Assembly: GCF_009857885.1 (NCBI RefSeq)
Contig: NZ_WWER01000003.1
Span: forward strand, 372,001-436,000
Length of the DNA: 64,000 nucleotides
Reading direction: 5' to 3'
DNA from: Pusillimonas sp. TS35
Lineage (GTDB): Bacteria > Pseudomonadota > Gammaproteobacteria > Burkholderiales > Burkholderiaceae_B
In this document: piece by piece, positions 54,223 to 62,118 of the stretch
Layout of the letters: each line of letters begins with the position of its first letter
Position numbering within the stretch: position 1 is the stretch's first letter
Program-made: the position numbers and the translations under genes
The notes under the pieces: model-generated
Told to the model about the DNA's origin: nothing
Databases searched by the model: none
The model's input: the letters and a program-made list of their open reading frames with translations, nothing else

Positions 54223-55116
54223 TTAGATGGGATCCCAGCCGATCACCTCGGGCGAGCGCTCCAGTTTGTAAAAGCTGTTCTTCATGGCCGGGATGGCAAT
54301 CTCGGCAATCCCCTCGGGCGTCCAACCTTCGGACATATGCACCGACCGCACCGGGCGGGGCTGGCTGAACAGCATGATCTCGTTGGCGCGCACAGAGAAG
54401 ATCTGGGCGGTGACTTCGCGGGCAGCATCGCTGCCCAAGTACACGACCAGCGGCGCAATCTTGCCGGCCTCCATCTTCTGCAGCTTCTGCACACGCAGTT
54501 TTTCTTCGGGCGTCTCGGCTGGAATGGAGCTGGTCATGGCTGTCCAGGCAAACGGCGCGATGCAGTTCGAGCGCACGTTGAAGCGCGACATATCCAGAGC
54601 GATGGACTTGGACAAGCCCACAATGCCCATCTTGGCGGCGGAATAATTCGCCTGGCCAAAATTGCCGATCAAGCCAGAAGTGGAAGTCATGTGCACATAT
54701 GCGCCCGACTCCTGCTCGCGGAAGAACGGCGCCGCGGCGCGGCTGACATAAAAAGAACCGTTCAGGTGCACGTCCAGCACCTGCGACCACTCTTCATCCG
54801 ACATCTTGTGGAACAAGCGGTCGCGCAGATTACCGGCATTGTTCACAATGATGTCGATTTTGCCGAAGGTATCCACCGCAGCCTGGACGATATGATGGGC
54901 GCTCTCGCGACCTGCCACGCTGTCGGTGTTGGCGATCGCCTCACCGCCGGCAGCCTTGATTTCATCGACCACGCGCTGGGCGGGTTCGGCGCCGATGTCA
55001 TTGACCACCACGCGCGCACCCGCCGCAGCCAGGCCCAGCGCGATGCCCCGGCCGATTCCGCCCCCGGCGCCGGTGACGACTGCCACCTTACCGTCTACCA
55101 AACCACTCATGTCCAT
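54223..55116 (-). CDS. SDR-family 3-hydroxyacyl-CoA dehydrogenase-like
   Basis: The 297-residue protein is a classical short-chain dehydrogenase: VVTGAGGGIGRGIA cofactor loop, NNAGNLRDRLFHKM, active-site Ser in TSTSGLIG and YSAAK catalytic pair. The C-terminal extension (SVHMSEGWTPEGIAEIAIPAMK) resembles the dehydrogenase domain of peroxisomal multifunctional enzyme type 2. With the neighbouring MaoC protein it would form a split MFE-2-like beta-oxidation pair. The gene is first in its operon and divergent from the DUF35-thiolase pair. Confidence 0.9.
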   Translation of the reverse strand: MDMSGLVDGKVAVVTGAGGGIGRGIALGLAAAGARVVVNDIGAEPAQRVVDEIKAAGGEAIANTDSVAGRESAHHIVQAAVDTFGKIDIIVNNAGNLRDRLFHKMSDEEWSQVLDVHLNGSFYVSRAAAPFFREQESGAYVHMTSTSGLIGNFGQANYSAAKMGIVGLSKSIALDMSRFNVRSNCIAPFAWTAMTSSIPAETPEEKLRVQKLQKMEAGKIAPLVVYLGSDAAREVTAQIFSVRANEIMLFSQPRPVRSVHMSEGWTPEGIAEIAIPAMKNSFYKLERSPEVIGWDPI

Positions 55117-55380
55117 CTCCTTGGTGTATACAGTTCAAAATATGCCCCGACGCCATATAACAGGGCGGACGTTGTCGCAGGCCGCGTTCCAGCATAGGGT
55201 AAAACCAGCGCCGGCTGAACTCGGCTTTCAAAAACTCTCCGTTAAGTATGGCTTAAGTGCAGCGAGGCGGCCACTCGCGACGCTGTACTCAGCCCTGTAC
55301 TCGTTAACTAGGCCAAAACCCCCGCCTAAGCAAAACAAAATTGCCATACCGGCCTATTGCAGTAAAACTCGACCAATTCG

Positions 55381-55824
55381 ATGACAACACCTCTCAACGA
55401 GCCAATCACCATGTCCAGCAAACAAGACGCATCGCCCTCGCATGCGCAGTCAGATATCGGCGCCGACCTGTACTACCGCACACAACTGGATCAGGGCAGC
55501 TTTCAGATCCAACGCTGCGCGTCCTGTGAGCGCAGCGTTTTCTATCCGCGCATGCTCTGCCCCCACTGCGGCAGCGACAATCTCACTTGGTACACACCTT
55601 CGGGCGAAGGCGAGGTCTACTCGACCACGATCGTGCGGCGCAAGCCCGAGCACGGCGGCGACTACAACGTCGCACTGATCGATCTTAAAGAAGGCGTGCG
55701 CATGATGAGCCGTGTCGACGGGATCGCACCTGACGCGGTGCAGATCGGCATGCCGGTCAAGGCGGGCGTTGTCGATGGCGGCGACGGAAAGATGGTCGTG
55801 TTCACGGTGGCGGGGGATAAATAA
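55381..55824 (+). CDS. DUF35 zinc-ribbon/OB-fold acyl-CoA-associated protein
   Basis: The 147-residue protein has a rubredoxin-like zinc ribbon (CASCERSVFYPRMLCPHCGS) followed by an OB fold (GEVYSTTIVRRKPEHGGDYNVALIDLKEGVRMMSRV). DUF35 proteins bind acyl-CoA and pair with thiolase-like enzymes. It overlaps the thiolase-like start as TAATG, so the two are coupled. A start at 55411 (MSSKQDASPS) is equally possible, as neither has a clear ribosome site. Confidence 0.88.
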   Translation: MTTPLNEPITMSSKQDASPSHAQSDIGADLYYRTQLDQGSFQIQRCASCERSVFYPRMLCPHCGSDNLTWYTPSGEGEVYSTTIVRRKPEHGGDYNVALIDLKEGVRMMSRVDGIAPDAVQIGMPVKAGVVDGGDGKMVVFTVAGDK

Positions 55825-56996
55825 TGATCAATGAACGACTCAGGGGCGCCGCCGCGGTTGTTGGCGTTGGCCACGCGGGGCTGGGCCAGGCCAACGGCTA
55901 CACCGAAATGGAAATCCTGGTGCAGGCCGCGCATCGCGCCGTCACCGATGCCGGGCTCACCATGCAGGACATCGACGGCATCTGTACCGCCAGCGTCGCA
56001 TCCACCATGTGGGCGATGCCGGTGATCGAACACCTGGGCATCCGGCCCACTTTCATCGAAAGCACCATGCTGGGCGGCTCCAGCTTTGTGGCGCATTTGA
56101 TGCCGGCCATCCAGGCGCTGGAATCGGGCCAGTGCAATGCCGTACTGGTGTGCTACGGCAGCACGCAGCGCACCTCCACGCTGAACCGCGCCGAGATCGG
56201 GGCCGCACGCCGCAAGCTCGACCCACAACCCTACGAGCAGCCCTACAACCCGCTGAACCCGCTCAGTTCCTATGCGCTGGCGGCACGCCGCCACATGCAC
56301 CAGTACGGCACCACCCGCGAGCAGCTTGCCGAAGTCGCCGTGGCTGCCCGCAAGTGGGCGCAACTCAACCCCGAAGCGCAAGATCGCGGGCCGCTCAGCA
56401 TTGAAGACGTCATGTCCGCCCGCATGGTTTCCGATCCGCTCACTGTGCGCGATTGCTGTCTGGTTACTGATGGCGCCGGAGCCTATGTGCTGGTGCGCGC
56501 CGACCGCGCCCGCTCGCTCAAGCAGAAGCCGGTCTATGTTCTGGGCAACGCCACCGCCGTGTGGAATCGCCAGATCTCGTCCATGCATGACCTTACCGTC
56601 ACCGCGGCACAGCAGTCCGGCCGCGTCGCCTTCGAAATGGCAGGCGTCAAGCCGTCCGACATCGATGTCGTGGAACTGTACGACGCATTCACCATCAATA
56701 CCATTCTGTTCCTGGAAGACCTGGGCTTCTGCAAGAAGGGCGAAGGTGGTGAATTCGTCAGCAACGGTGCCATCGCGCCGGGCGGACGCCTGCCCGTCAA
56801 CACCAATGGGGGCGGCCTATCGTGCGTGCACCCCGGCATGTACGGCATCTTCATTCTGATCGAAGCCGTGCGCCAGTTGCGGGGAGACTGCGGCGAACGC
56901 CAAGTCAAAGACGCGAAACTGGCCGTCGTCAACGGCAATGGCGGTACGCTATCCAGCCAGTCCACGGCGGTGTTGGGTACGGAAGAAACGCTGTAG
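55824..56996 (+). CDS. SCP2-thiolase-like protein lacking nucleophilic cysteine
   Basis: The 390-residue protein has the thiolase fold of the SCP-x/lipid-transfer group: DIDGICTASVAS, FEMAGVKPSDIDVVELYDAFTI and NTNGGGLSCVHPGMYG. At the place of the acyl-accepting cysteine it reads STMLGGSSFVAH, with serine and glycine instead. Cys334, His336, Tyr286 and Tyr340 are present. Such Cys-less members partnered by DUF35 include the Ltp2-type retro-aldolases of steroid side-chain degradation. A C-C lyase or condensation role is therefore more likely than ordinary thiolysis. Confidence 0.88.
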   Translation: MINERLRGAAAVVGVGHAGLGQANGYTEMEILVQAAHRAVTDAGLTMQDIDGICTASVASTMWAMPVIEHLGIRPTFIESTMLGGSSFVAHLMPAIQALESGQCNAVLVCYGSTQRTSTLNRAEIGAARRKLDPQPYEQPYNPLNPLSSYALAARRHMHQYGTTREQLAEVAVAARKWAQLNPEAQDRGPLSIEDVMSARMVSDPLTVRDCCLVTDGAGAYVLVRADRARSLKQKPVYVLGNATAVWNRQISSMHDLTVTAAQQSGRVAFEMAGVKPSDIDVVELYDAFTINTILFLEDLGFCKKGEGGEFVSNGAIAPGGRLPVNTNGGGLSCVHPGMYGIFILIEAVRQLRGDCGERQVKDAKLAVVNGNGGTLSSQSTAVLGTEETL

Positions 56997-57066
56997 CGAG
57001 AGGGTGCTGCCGCTGCGAAAATAACAATAAATCTATATCCTCAGGGCCGCGGCACCCAGCTCCGCT

Positions 57067-57729
57067 TCAACCGCGCACTTTCTTGAGCAACGCCCGCACC
57101 TCCTCCCGCCGCCCCTCATCGGCCACTTTCCGGCCTGGCCGGGGCGGCGCTTTCAGCGCCTTCTCAAGGTAGGGGATCGCCTCAACCTTACGGTTGCGGT
57201 AGACAAGGTAGTCGGCATAAAAGTAATTGGGATCGATGCCGTCGGGGTTCACGGCAAGTGCCTGCTTGAGCAATGCTTCCGCTTTCTTGTTGTCGCCGAA
57301 GCCGATAGGCCATCCCGGCACCTTGTAATAGAGCACGCCCAGGCTGTTGAGGGCGGATCCATCCAGCGCCTTGCTGTCGATCTGGATGGCGGTTTCGTAC
57401 TCTGTCTTGGCGCGCTTGGCCAAGCCCAGTGCGCCTGTACCGCCTTTGGCGCCAGCCCACGAACTCAGGATGATGCCCTCCCAGATATGCGGCTCGGCGC
57501 GGGTGGCGTAGCGGCTGGTCAGCCCGTGTGCCTGCTGCGACAGTGCCTCGAAGCGGGCCGTCCGTTGCCCTTCCGGAACCTTGTACTGAATGACAGCCCA
57601 TTCCTGTTGAAGGGTGCGGATACCGTCGTCGAGGCCGCTGGCGGAAGTTTGGGCGTGTGCCGGGTATGAAAGGGATGCCCCCGCCAACAGGGTCGCGGCT
57701 ATTCCGCGCAAAAGAAAATCTCGGATCAT
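57067..57729 (-). CDS. Secreted TPR-like protein
   Basis: The 219-residue protein has a signal peptide (MIRDFLLRGIAATLLAGASLSYPAHA) and tetratricopeptide-like helices in the second half (AKTEYETAIQIDSKALDGSALNSLGVLYY, AEALLKQALAVNPDG, VEAIPYLEKALKAP). It is the last gene of the five-gene operon, overlapping the SDR stop as ATGA (57726-57729). It may scaffold an envelope complex or export the operon's product. I recognise no specific function. Confidence 0.85.
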   Translation of the reverse strand: MIRDFLLRGIAATLLAGASLSYPAHAQTSASGLDDGIRTLQQEWAVIQYKVPEGQRTARFEALSQQAHGLTSRYATRAEPHIWEGIILSSWAGAKGGTGALGLAKRAKTEYETAIQIDSKALDGSALNSLGVLYYKVPGWPIGFGDNKKAEALLKQALAVNPDGIDPNYFYADYLVYRNRKVEAIPYLEKALKAPPRPGRKVADEGRREEVRALLKKVRG

Positions 57730-58541
57730 AAGGATGCTCCAGGAGGTAGATGCAAGGATTCCAGCGCTTTCCGATGCCGGGCAAATACGCCATCCAGCCA
57801 TTCTGGAAACAAGCCATTCAAGCGGGCAATCAGCGGCTCAATGCCGCCCGCAAAACGCTGCCGCGATTCCGTGCGCAGCATGCGCGCAACTTGCCGCGCA
57901 ACGGCTTGCGGAGAGTCGCTGGTTGAGCCGGTGGCCTTGTTGAAAGCCATCACCTGCGGCGTGTTGAAACGCGTATCAATGGTTCGAGGCGCGTAGTACT
58001 GGACGCGAATCGCGGAGCCCGCCAGTTCGCGCCGCAGCGCTTCCGTGTAGATCCGCAGCGCCGCCTTGCTTGCGCCGTAGGCGGAGAACCCCGGCACGCC
58101 CAGGCTTCCCAGCGTGGAACCGATATTGAGTATCTGTGCCCGCGGCCTGGACCGCAGCATGGGCAGCATGCCGGCAACCAGCAGCATGGGCGCAAGAATG
58201 TTGGTATCGACTATCTGCCTGGCATGATCGGCCTGCAGGTCGTGGGCGGGCCCAAAGGCGGCGACGGCAGCATTGTTAATCAGCACATTGGCCCGCCGCG
58301 CCGCCGCCGCGTCGATAATGGCGGCGCGTCCGTGCTCAGTCGTCACGTCCACGATCAACACATCGACGCGGGAACGACGGTGCGCGCCCACATCAAGTGA
58401 TTGGGCCAGTTCAAGTAGCGGGCCGGCGCTGCGCCCTACCAGCAGCATGCTTGCGCCTTCACCAACAAGCTGGCGCGCAATGGCGCTGCCCAGGCCGCCC
58501 GAGGCGCCCGTCAGGACAACTGATGCGTCGGCGGCCTTCAT
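57726..58541 (-). CDS. SDR-family oxidoreductase of T_hemolysin operon
   Basis: The 271-residue short-chain dehydrogenase has VVLTGASGGLGSAIARQL, NNAAVAAFGPAHD, Ser in GSTLGSLG and YGASK. Its C-terminal region (PRTIDTRFNTPQVMAFN) resembles acyl- or retinol-type SDRs. Start and stop overlap neighbouring genes by four bases. It presumably reduces or oxidises a carbonyl or hydroxyl on the product made by the ligase and diiron-type enzyme of this operon. Confidence 0.88.
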   Translation of the reverse strand: MKAADASVVLTGASGGLGSAIARQLVGEGASMLLVGRSAGPLLELAQSLDVGAHRRSRVDVLIVDVTTEHGRAAIIDAAAARRANVLINNAAVAAFGPAHDLQADHARQIVDTNILAPMLLVAGMLPMLRSRPRAQILNIGSTLGSLGVPGFSAYGASKAALRIYTEALRRELAGSAIRVQYYAPRTIDTRFNTPQVMAFNKATGSTSDSPQAVARQVARMLRTESRQRFAGGIEPLIARLNGLFPEWLDGVFARHRKALESLHLPPGASL

Positions 58542-59209
58542 GCTGATGCCTCGTTCGCCACGGCGCGCGGCAGTGAACGAAAAATGGCGCCGTACAGCCG
58601 ATAGAACATGTGCGCGCCATGAATCACCGCATCGCGATCCCCCTGGTCGTCCAGCCGGTTCATCAACTCGGCGAAATGCGCGGTATGACCAACGTCGAGC
58701 GCTCCATGCGATCGCAGATAGCTGAAGGCATTAGCCGGCAGATTGAGTGAACGCTGTATCTGGTCCGCGGCGTTCAGCGCCAGCGCCACGCTGGTGCCCT
58801 CCAGCACATGCACCATACCAAAGAAGCCCATCGGGTTCTTGCGAGCGATCGTGTCGTACGCGTACGACACCATGATTTCGGTGTCGGGGCCCGGCCCCGC
58901 ACGACGCACCGCGTCGGCATCCTGGCCCAGCGCGCGCAGATCGTTCAGTATCCACTCATCGTGCCCGATCTCCTCATCAGCGTACTCATCCAGCGCGGCG
59001 TGCAGCCATCCCAGGCGCTGCGGAATACGCGCGCGGCAGGCATGCATCAGTGGCACAGTCTGGCTCACATGGTGATATGCCTCGCGCAGGAACGCGATGT
59101 AGGACGGCAGCGCAACCTCGCCATGCAGGCAGTCCTGGATGATCGGCGTACCAACCAGCGACGCTCGGCTGTCCTCGGTCCTCTTGAGCAATGTTTGATA
59201 GAAAGACAT
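58538..59209 (-). CDS. Heme-oxygenase-like diiron-type (HDO/TenA-like) enzyme
   Basis: The 223-residue all-helical protein belongs to the TenA/heme-oxygenase-like group of iron-containing redox enzymes. Candidate metal ligands follow the HDO pattern: Glu43 in FLREAYHH, Glu80 and His83 in ADEEIGHDEW (ExxH), Glu137 in HVLEGTS, and Asp172 with His175 or His178 in LDVGHTAHF. Known HDOs (UndA, SznF, CADD) do oxidative decarboxylation, N-oxidation or self-sacrificing chemistry. It overlaps the SDR by four bases. The substrate is probably an acyl compound supplied by the adjacent ligase. Confidence 0.82.
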   Translation of the reverse strand: MSFYQTLLKRTEDSRASLVGTPIIQDCLHGEVALPSYIAFLREAYHHVSQTVPLMHACRARIPQRLGWLHAALDEYADEEIGHDEWILNDLRALGQDADAVRRAGPGPDTEIMVSYAYDTIARKNPMGFFGMVHVLEGTSVALALNAADQIQRSLNLPANAFSYLRSHGALDVGHTAHFAELMNRLDDQGDRDAVIHGAHMFYRLYGAIFRSLPRAVANEASA

Positions 59210-59227
59210 AGTGATTCAGGCCATGTA

Positions 59228-60694
59228 TTAAGCGGAAACCCGCGGGAAAAGTTCGGCGTGCATCGCTGCCACGGCATCGCGGCGCGGCCGGCCGTTGGCG
59301 GTTGCCAGCCCGCTGGCCGTAGAAAAATCGGCATGCGCGCGCATCCATGGGCCGATGCGCGCATAGTCGGGCAAGTCCTGGTTCACACGGTCGATGCAGG
59401 CACGGAGCACGTCATCGCTCGCATCACCAAGCGGCCAAAGGACGGCACCCAACGCCGGCTGGCCATCCCCCAGTACAACTGCCTGGGCAACGGCGGGCTG
59501 ACTGGCCAATTGGGCTTCTATCCATTCAGGCGACACATTCCGCCCGAAGCCGGTCACCAGCACATTCTTCTTGCGGCCGCGAATATGCAGAAAGCCCGCA
59601 TCATCCAGGAAACCAAGGTCGCCGGTCGCCAGCCACTCACGACGCGCAAAAGGCTGCCCCAGGTAGCCGAGCGCCTGACAGCCCGCGACTTCTATTTCAC
59701 CATCGTCGGCGATGCGCACGCGCGCATGCGGCAAAGGGCGACCGGCAGAGCCCGAGCAGTCGGCGTCGGGCAGGTTCAAGGTCTGTACCGAGCACGCTTC
59801 CGACAGGCCATAGCCTTCGAAAGCCGGAATGCCCTGGCTGCGCGCCGCACCCAGCACCTGCGCGCCCACTGCTGCACCACCGACCGCCATCAGCCGCAAC
59901 GCTCCCGGCGCGGCGGCACGCGCCGCCTGCAGCCAGCCGGCATATGCGCGCAACATTTGCGGCATCACAATGACGCTGTGAGCGCCGCAACCGTTGAGCG
60001 CCTCGTGGAACAGGCCCGGGTCAAAGTGCGAGGATCCCTGTAAACCCACCTCGCCCAACGGCCGCACAACGACAGCGGCACCTTCCATCAAGGGCGCATA
60101 GACGCCAGCAATGTTCTCCAGCAATATCGCCAAGGGCAGGGCCGTCAGGTGGCGCCGGACGGCAAGCGGCTTCGTCGCCTGTGCCACGCCTGCGGCCACG
60201 GCGAGCATGTCGCTCGCCGCCAGGCACACGCCTTTGGGGCTGCCTGTCGACCCCGAAGTGAACGTGATCTTTGCGGTACCGGCAGGCAGCGATGCGTCGG
60301 CCGTACGCCGGAACAGAAACTGACCGGCCGGCAGCGCGCCTGCCCTTTCAAACCCGAACGCGGCAAGCACGGCACCGAGCGGCCCGGATGCGATGACCGT
60401 ATCGACACCCGCAGCGTTCAGCGTGGCGCCCCACTGCTCGGGGGTAAAGAACAAGGGCAGCGGCACATGGACAACACTGGCACGCAGGCAGGCAAGATCA
60501 TGGATGATCCAGCCAGGGCCATTGTCCAGCAATGACGCCGCAACGCGTGTGCCATGCGCTACGAGCCGATCGGCATGGCCCCGTACACGCTCGCTCAATG
60601 CGCCGTAGCTGATGGTTTCCGATGTTGTTTGTATCGCAGAAAGGCCACTGCGGGCAGGGCTATCCAGCAATGCCAGGAAATCAATGGTATTCAT
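59228..60694 (-). CDS. AMP-dependent acyl ligase with altered A10 motif
   Basis: The 488-residue ANL enzyme has the phosphate loop TFTSGSTGSPKGV, FEGYGLSEACSVQTL and LATGDLGFLDDAGFLHIRGRKKN. The usual C-terminal catalytic lysine motif NGK is replaced by NGRPRRDA, an arginine in place of the lysine needed for adenylation in well-studied members. It overlaps the T_hemolysin stop as ATGA (60691-60694) and precedes the HDO gene by 18 bases. It may activate a fatty or aryl acid for transfer by the partner acyltransferase-like protein. Confidence 0.87.
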   Translation of the reverse strand: MNTIDFLALLDSPARSGLSAIQTTSETISYGALSERVRGHADRLVAHGTRVAASLLDNGPGWIIHDLACLRASVVHVPLPLFFTPEQWGATLNAAGVDTVIASGPLGAVLAAFGFERAGALPAGQFLFRRTADASLPAGTAKITFTSGSTGSPKGVCLAASDMLAVAAGVAQATKPLAVRRHLTALPLAILLENIAGVYAPLMEGAAVVVRPLGEVGLQGSSHFDPGLFHEALNGCGAHSVIVMPQMLRAYAGWLQAARAAAPGALRLMAVGGAAVGAQVLGAARSQGIPAFEGYGLSEACSVQTLNLPDADCSGSAGRPLPHARVRIADDGEIEVAGCQALGYLGQPFARREWLATGDLGFLDDAGFLHIRGRKKNVLVTGFGRNVSPEWIEAQLASQPAVAQAVVLGDGQPALGAVLWPLGDASDDVLRACIDRVNQDLPDYARIGPWMRAHADFSTASGLATANGRPRRDAVAAMHAELFPRVSA

Positions 60695-61341
60695 GCCCGG
60701 TTCCCCGGAAAACGCGCCAAAATGGCGCTCAGTCGTCCTGCGAAAACCTGGGGCGCATGCGCGTAGTAAGTTCCCCAATCTCCGCGTTCGTGTTCGCCCA
60801 AACGCTCCATCGTGGCTGCCGACAGCGGTTGATGCGCCAACCCCATGCGCAAGAAAAGATGGTGGAGCTCACTCGTCAGGGTACTGACGGCCCAGTCAAA
60901 GCCTTGCTGTCGCAGATGCTGCGCCAACAACGGCACGAGCAGGCGCCCCGCGCCGGGCTGCACCGCGGCGAACTGCCCTGCCTCTACGATCAGGTGGCGC
61001 GCCACGGGCGTACCGCTGTCGCGCAGATAGTGCTCAATGGGTGCCGAAAGATAACGCTCGAGAAACAGCGGATCGCTGCCGCCACGATAGCCGGCTGCGG
61101 CAAGAATTTCGCCATTGGCCTGCACACTGACCAGGGTTGGCATCCATTCCTTCAGGCAAGCACCAAACCGTTGGTGATAACGTTGGCGGATATATGATTC
61201 GACAAGCGGGCGAAGCGGATCATCGGGTTGATGGATATGCAGCGCGCACGGCTGGGACGGGCGCCGCGCGGCGGATGCCTGCCATGCGGGGTGCGACGTA
61301 AGCCGGGACTGCGTCATGCGGGCTTGCGGTAGGAGCGTCAT
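60691..61341 (-). CDS. Thermostable-hemolysin-family (GNAT/LuxI-like) protein
   Basis: The 216-residue protein matches the thermostable hemolysin family named after the Vibrio delta-VPH: PLVESYIRQRYHQRFGACLKEWMPTLVSV, AAAGYRGGSDPLFLERYLSAPIEHYL and a C-terminal GFDWAVSTLTSELHHLFLRMG. The name is historical; from memory the fold is acyltransferase- or autoinducer-synthase-like, which suits its pairing with an acyl ligase. No signal peptide is present, so secretion as a toxin is unlikely. It leads the operon and is divergent from a two-component system. Confidence 0.8.
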   Translation of the reverse strand: MTLLPQARMTQSRLTSHPAWQASAARRPSQPCALHIHQPDDPLRPLVESYIRQRYHQRFGACLKEWMPTLVSVQANGEILAAAGYRGGSDPLFLERYLSAPIEHYLRDSGTPVARHLIVEAGQFAAVQPGAGRLLVPLLAQHLRQQGFDWAVSTLTSELHHLFLRMGLAHQPLSAATMERLGEHERGDWGTYYAHAPQVFAGRLSAILARFPGNRA

Positions 61342-61381
61342 TCATTTCCCTTTATGATGTACCGCAGCGTAGACGAGCAAC

Positions 61382-61398
61382 CTTAATCGGACATTAAC
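61382..61398. promoter_or_regulatory. PmrA/QseB-like direct-repeat box
   Basis: CTTAAT-CGGAC-ATTAAC contains two TTAA cores eleven bases apart (61383 and 61394), the spacing of PmrA/QseB-type response-regulator boxes. It lies in the 105-bp spacer between the T_hemolysin operon and the response regulator, so one site could control both. The second half-site is imperfect. Confidence 0.45.
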
Positions 61399-61446
61399 GA
61401 CGTGCGTCGGCGCTGCCCAGCACCTCAGCGGGGCAAGAGAAAGCAA

Positions 61447-62118
61447 ATGAGAATTCTCATCATTGAAGATGATCCGCTTATCGGCGACGGCCTGACGAAC
61501 GGCCTGCGTCTGCTCGGCTATGCCGTCGACTGCTTTGCCAGCGGCGAGGAGGGCGACAATGCCTTGCGCGTCGTGCACTACGATGCCGTAGTGCTCGACC
61601 TCGGGCTGCCCGGCGAAGATGGCGTTTCGCTCCTTACCCGCTGGCGCCACGCCAACAAAACCGTACCCGTCGTCATTCTGACGGCCCGCGACGCCGTTGA
61701 AAGCCGCATTGCAGGCCTGGACGCTGGCGCGGATGATTACCTTATCAAGCCGATTTCCCTCGACGAACTCGCCGCGCGTCTGCGTGCGGTGACGCGACGC
61801 GGCGCCGGAAAACCTGAACCCGTCTGGCGACACGGCGAGCTTGACTACCATCCGGCTACGCACGAAGTGCACTGGAAAGGCCGGCGGGTTGACCTGACGA
61901 CTCGCGAAGCCTTGCTGATGGAACTGTTCCTCACGCATCCGCACCGCGTCCTAACGCGCGATTTCATCCGCGACAAGCTGTACGACTGGGACACAGAGCT
62001 CGAAAGCAACGCACTGGAAGTCTTCGTGCATCACCTGCGCAAGAAGATTCATCCCAAGATTGTGCGCACCGTGCGCGGATCGGGATACGCGCTTGGCCAC
62101 GTGGACGCCGACTCATGA
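61447..62118 (+). CDS. OmpR/PhoB-family response regulator (QseB/PmrA-like)
   Basis: The 223-residue protein has a receiver domain with acidic pair ILIIEDD, phospho-acceptor Asp in AVVLDLGLPGEDG, and LIKPIS lysine, followed by a winged helix (LTTREALLMELFLTHPHRVLTRDFIRDKLYDW, VRGSGYAL). The ATG at 61447 gives the family N terminus MRILIIEDDPLIGDGL. It is translationally coupled to the sensor kinase by ATGA overlap. It probably regulates the divergent operon. Confidence 0.93.
   Translation: MRILIIEDDPLIGDGLTNGLRLLGYAVDCFASGEEGDNALRVVHYDAVVLDLGLPGEDGVSLLTRWRHANKTVPVVILTARDAVESRIAGLDAGADDYLIKPISLDELAARLRAVTRRGAGKPEPVWRHGELDYHPATHEVHWKGRRVDLTTREALLMELFLTHPHRVLTRDFIRDKLYDWDTELESNALEVFVHHLRKKIHPKIVRTVRGSGYALGHVDADS

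Noticed and set aside
57067-61341. A haemolysin toxin operon, from the family name
   Set aside because: The T_hemolysin protein has no signal peptide and its partners are metabolic enzymes, so a secreted toxin role is not supported.
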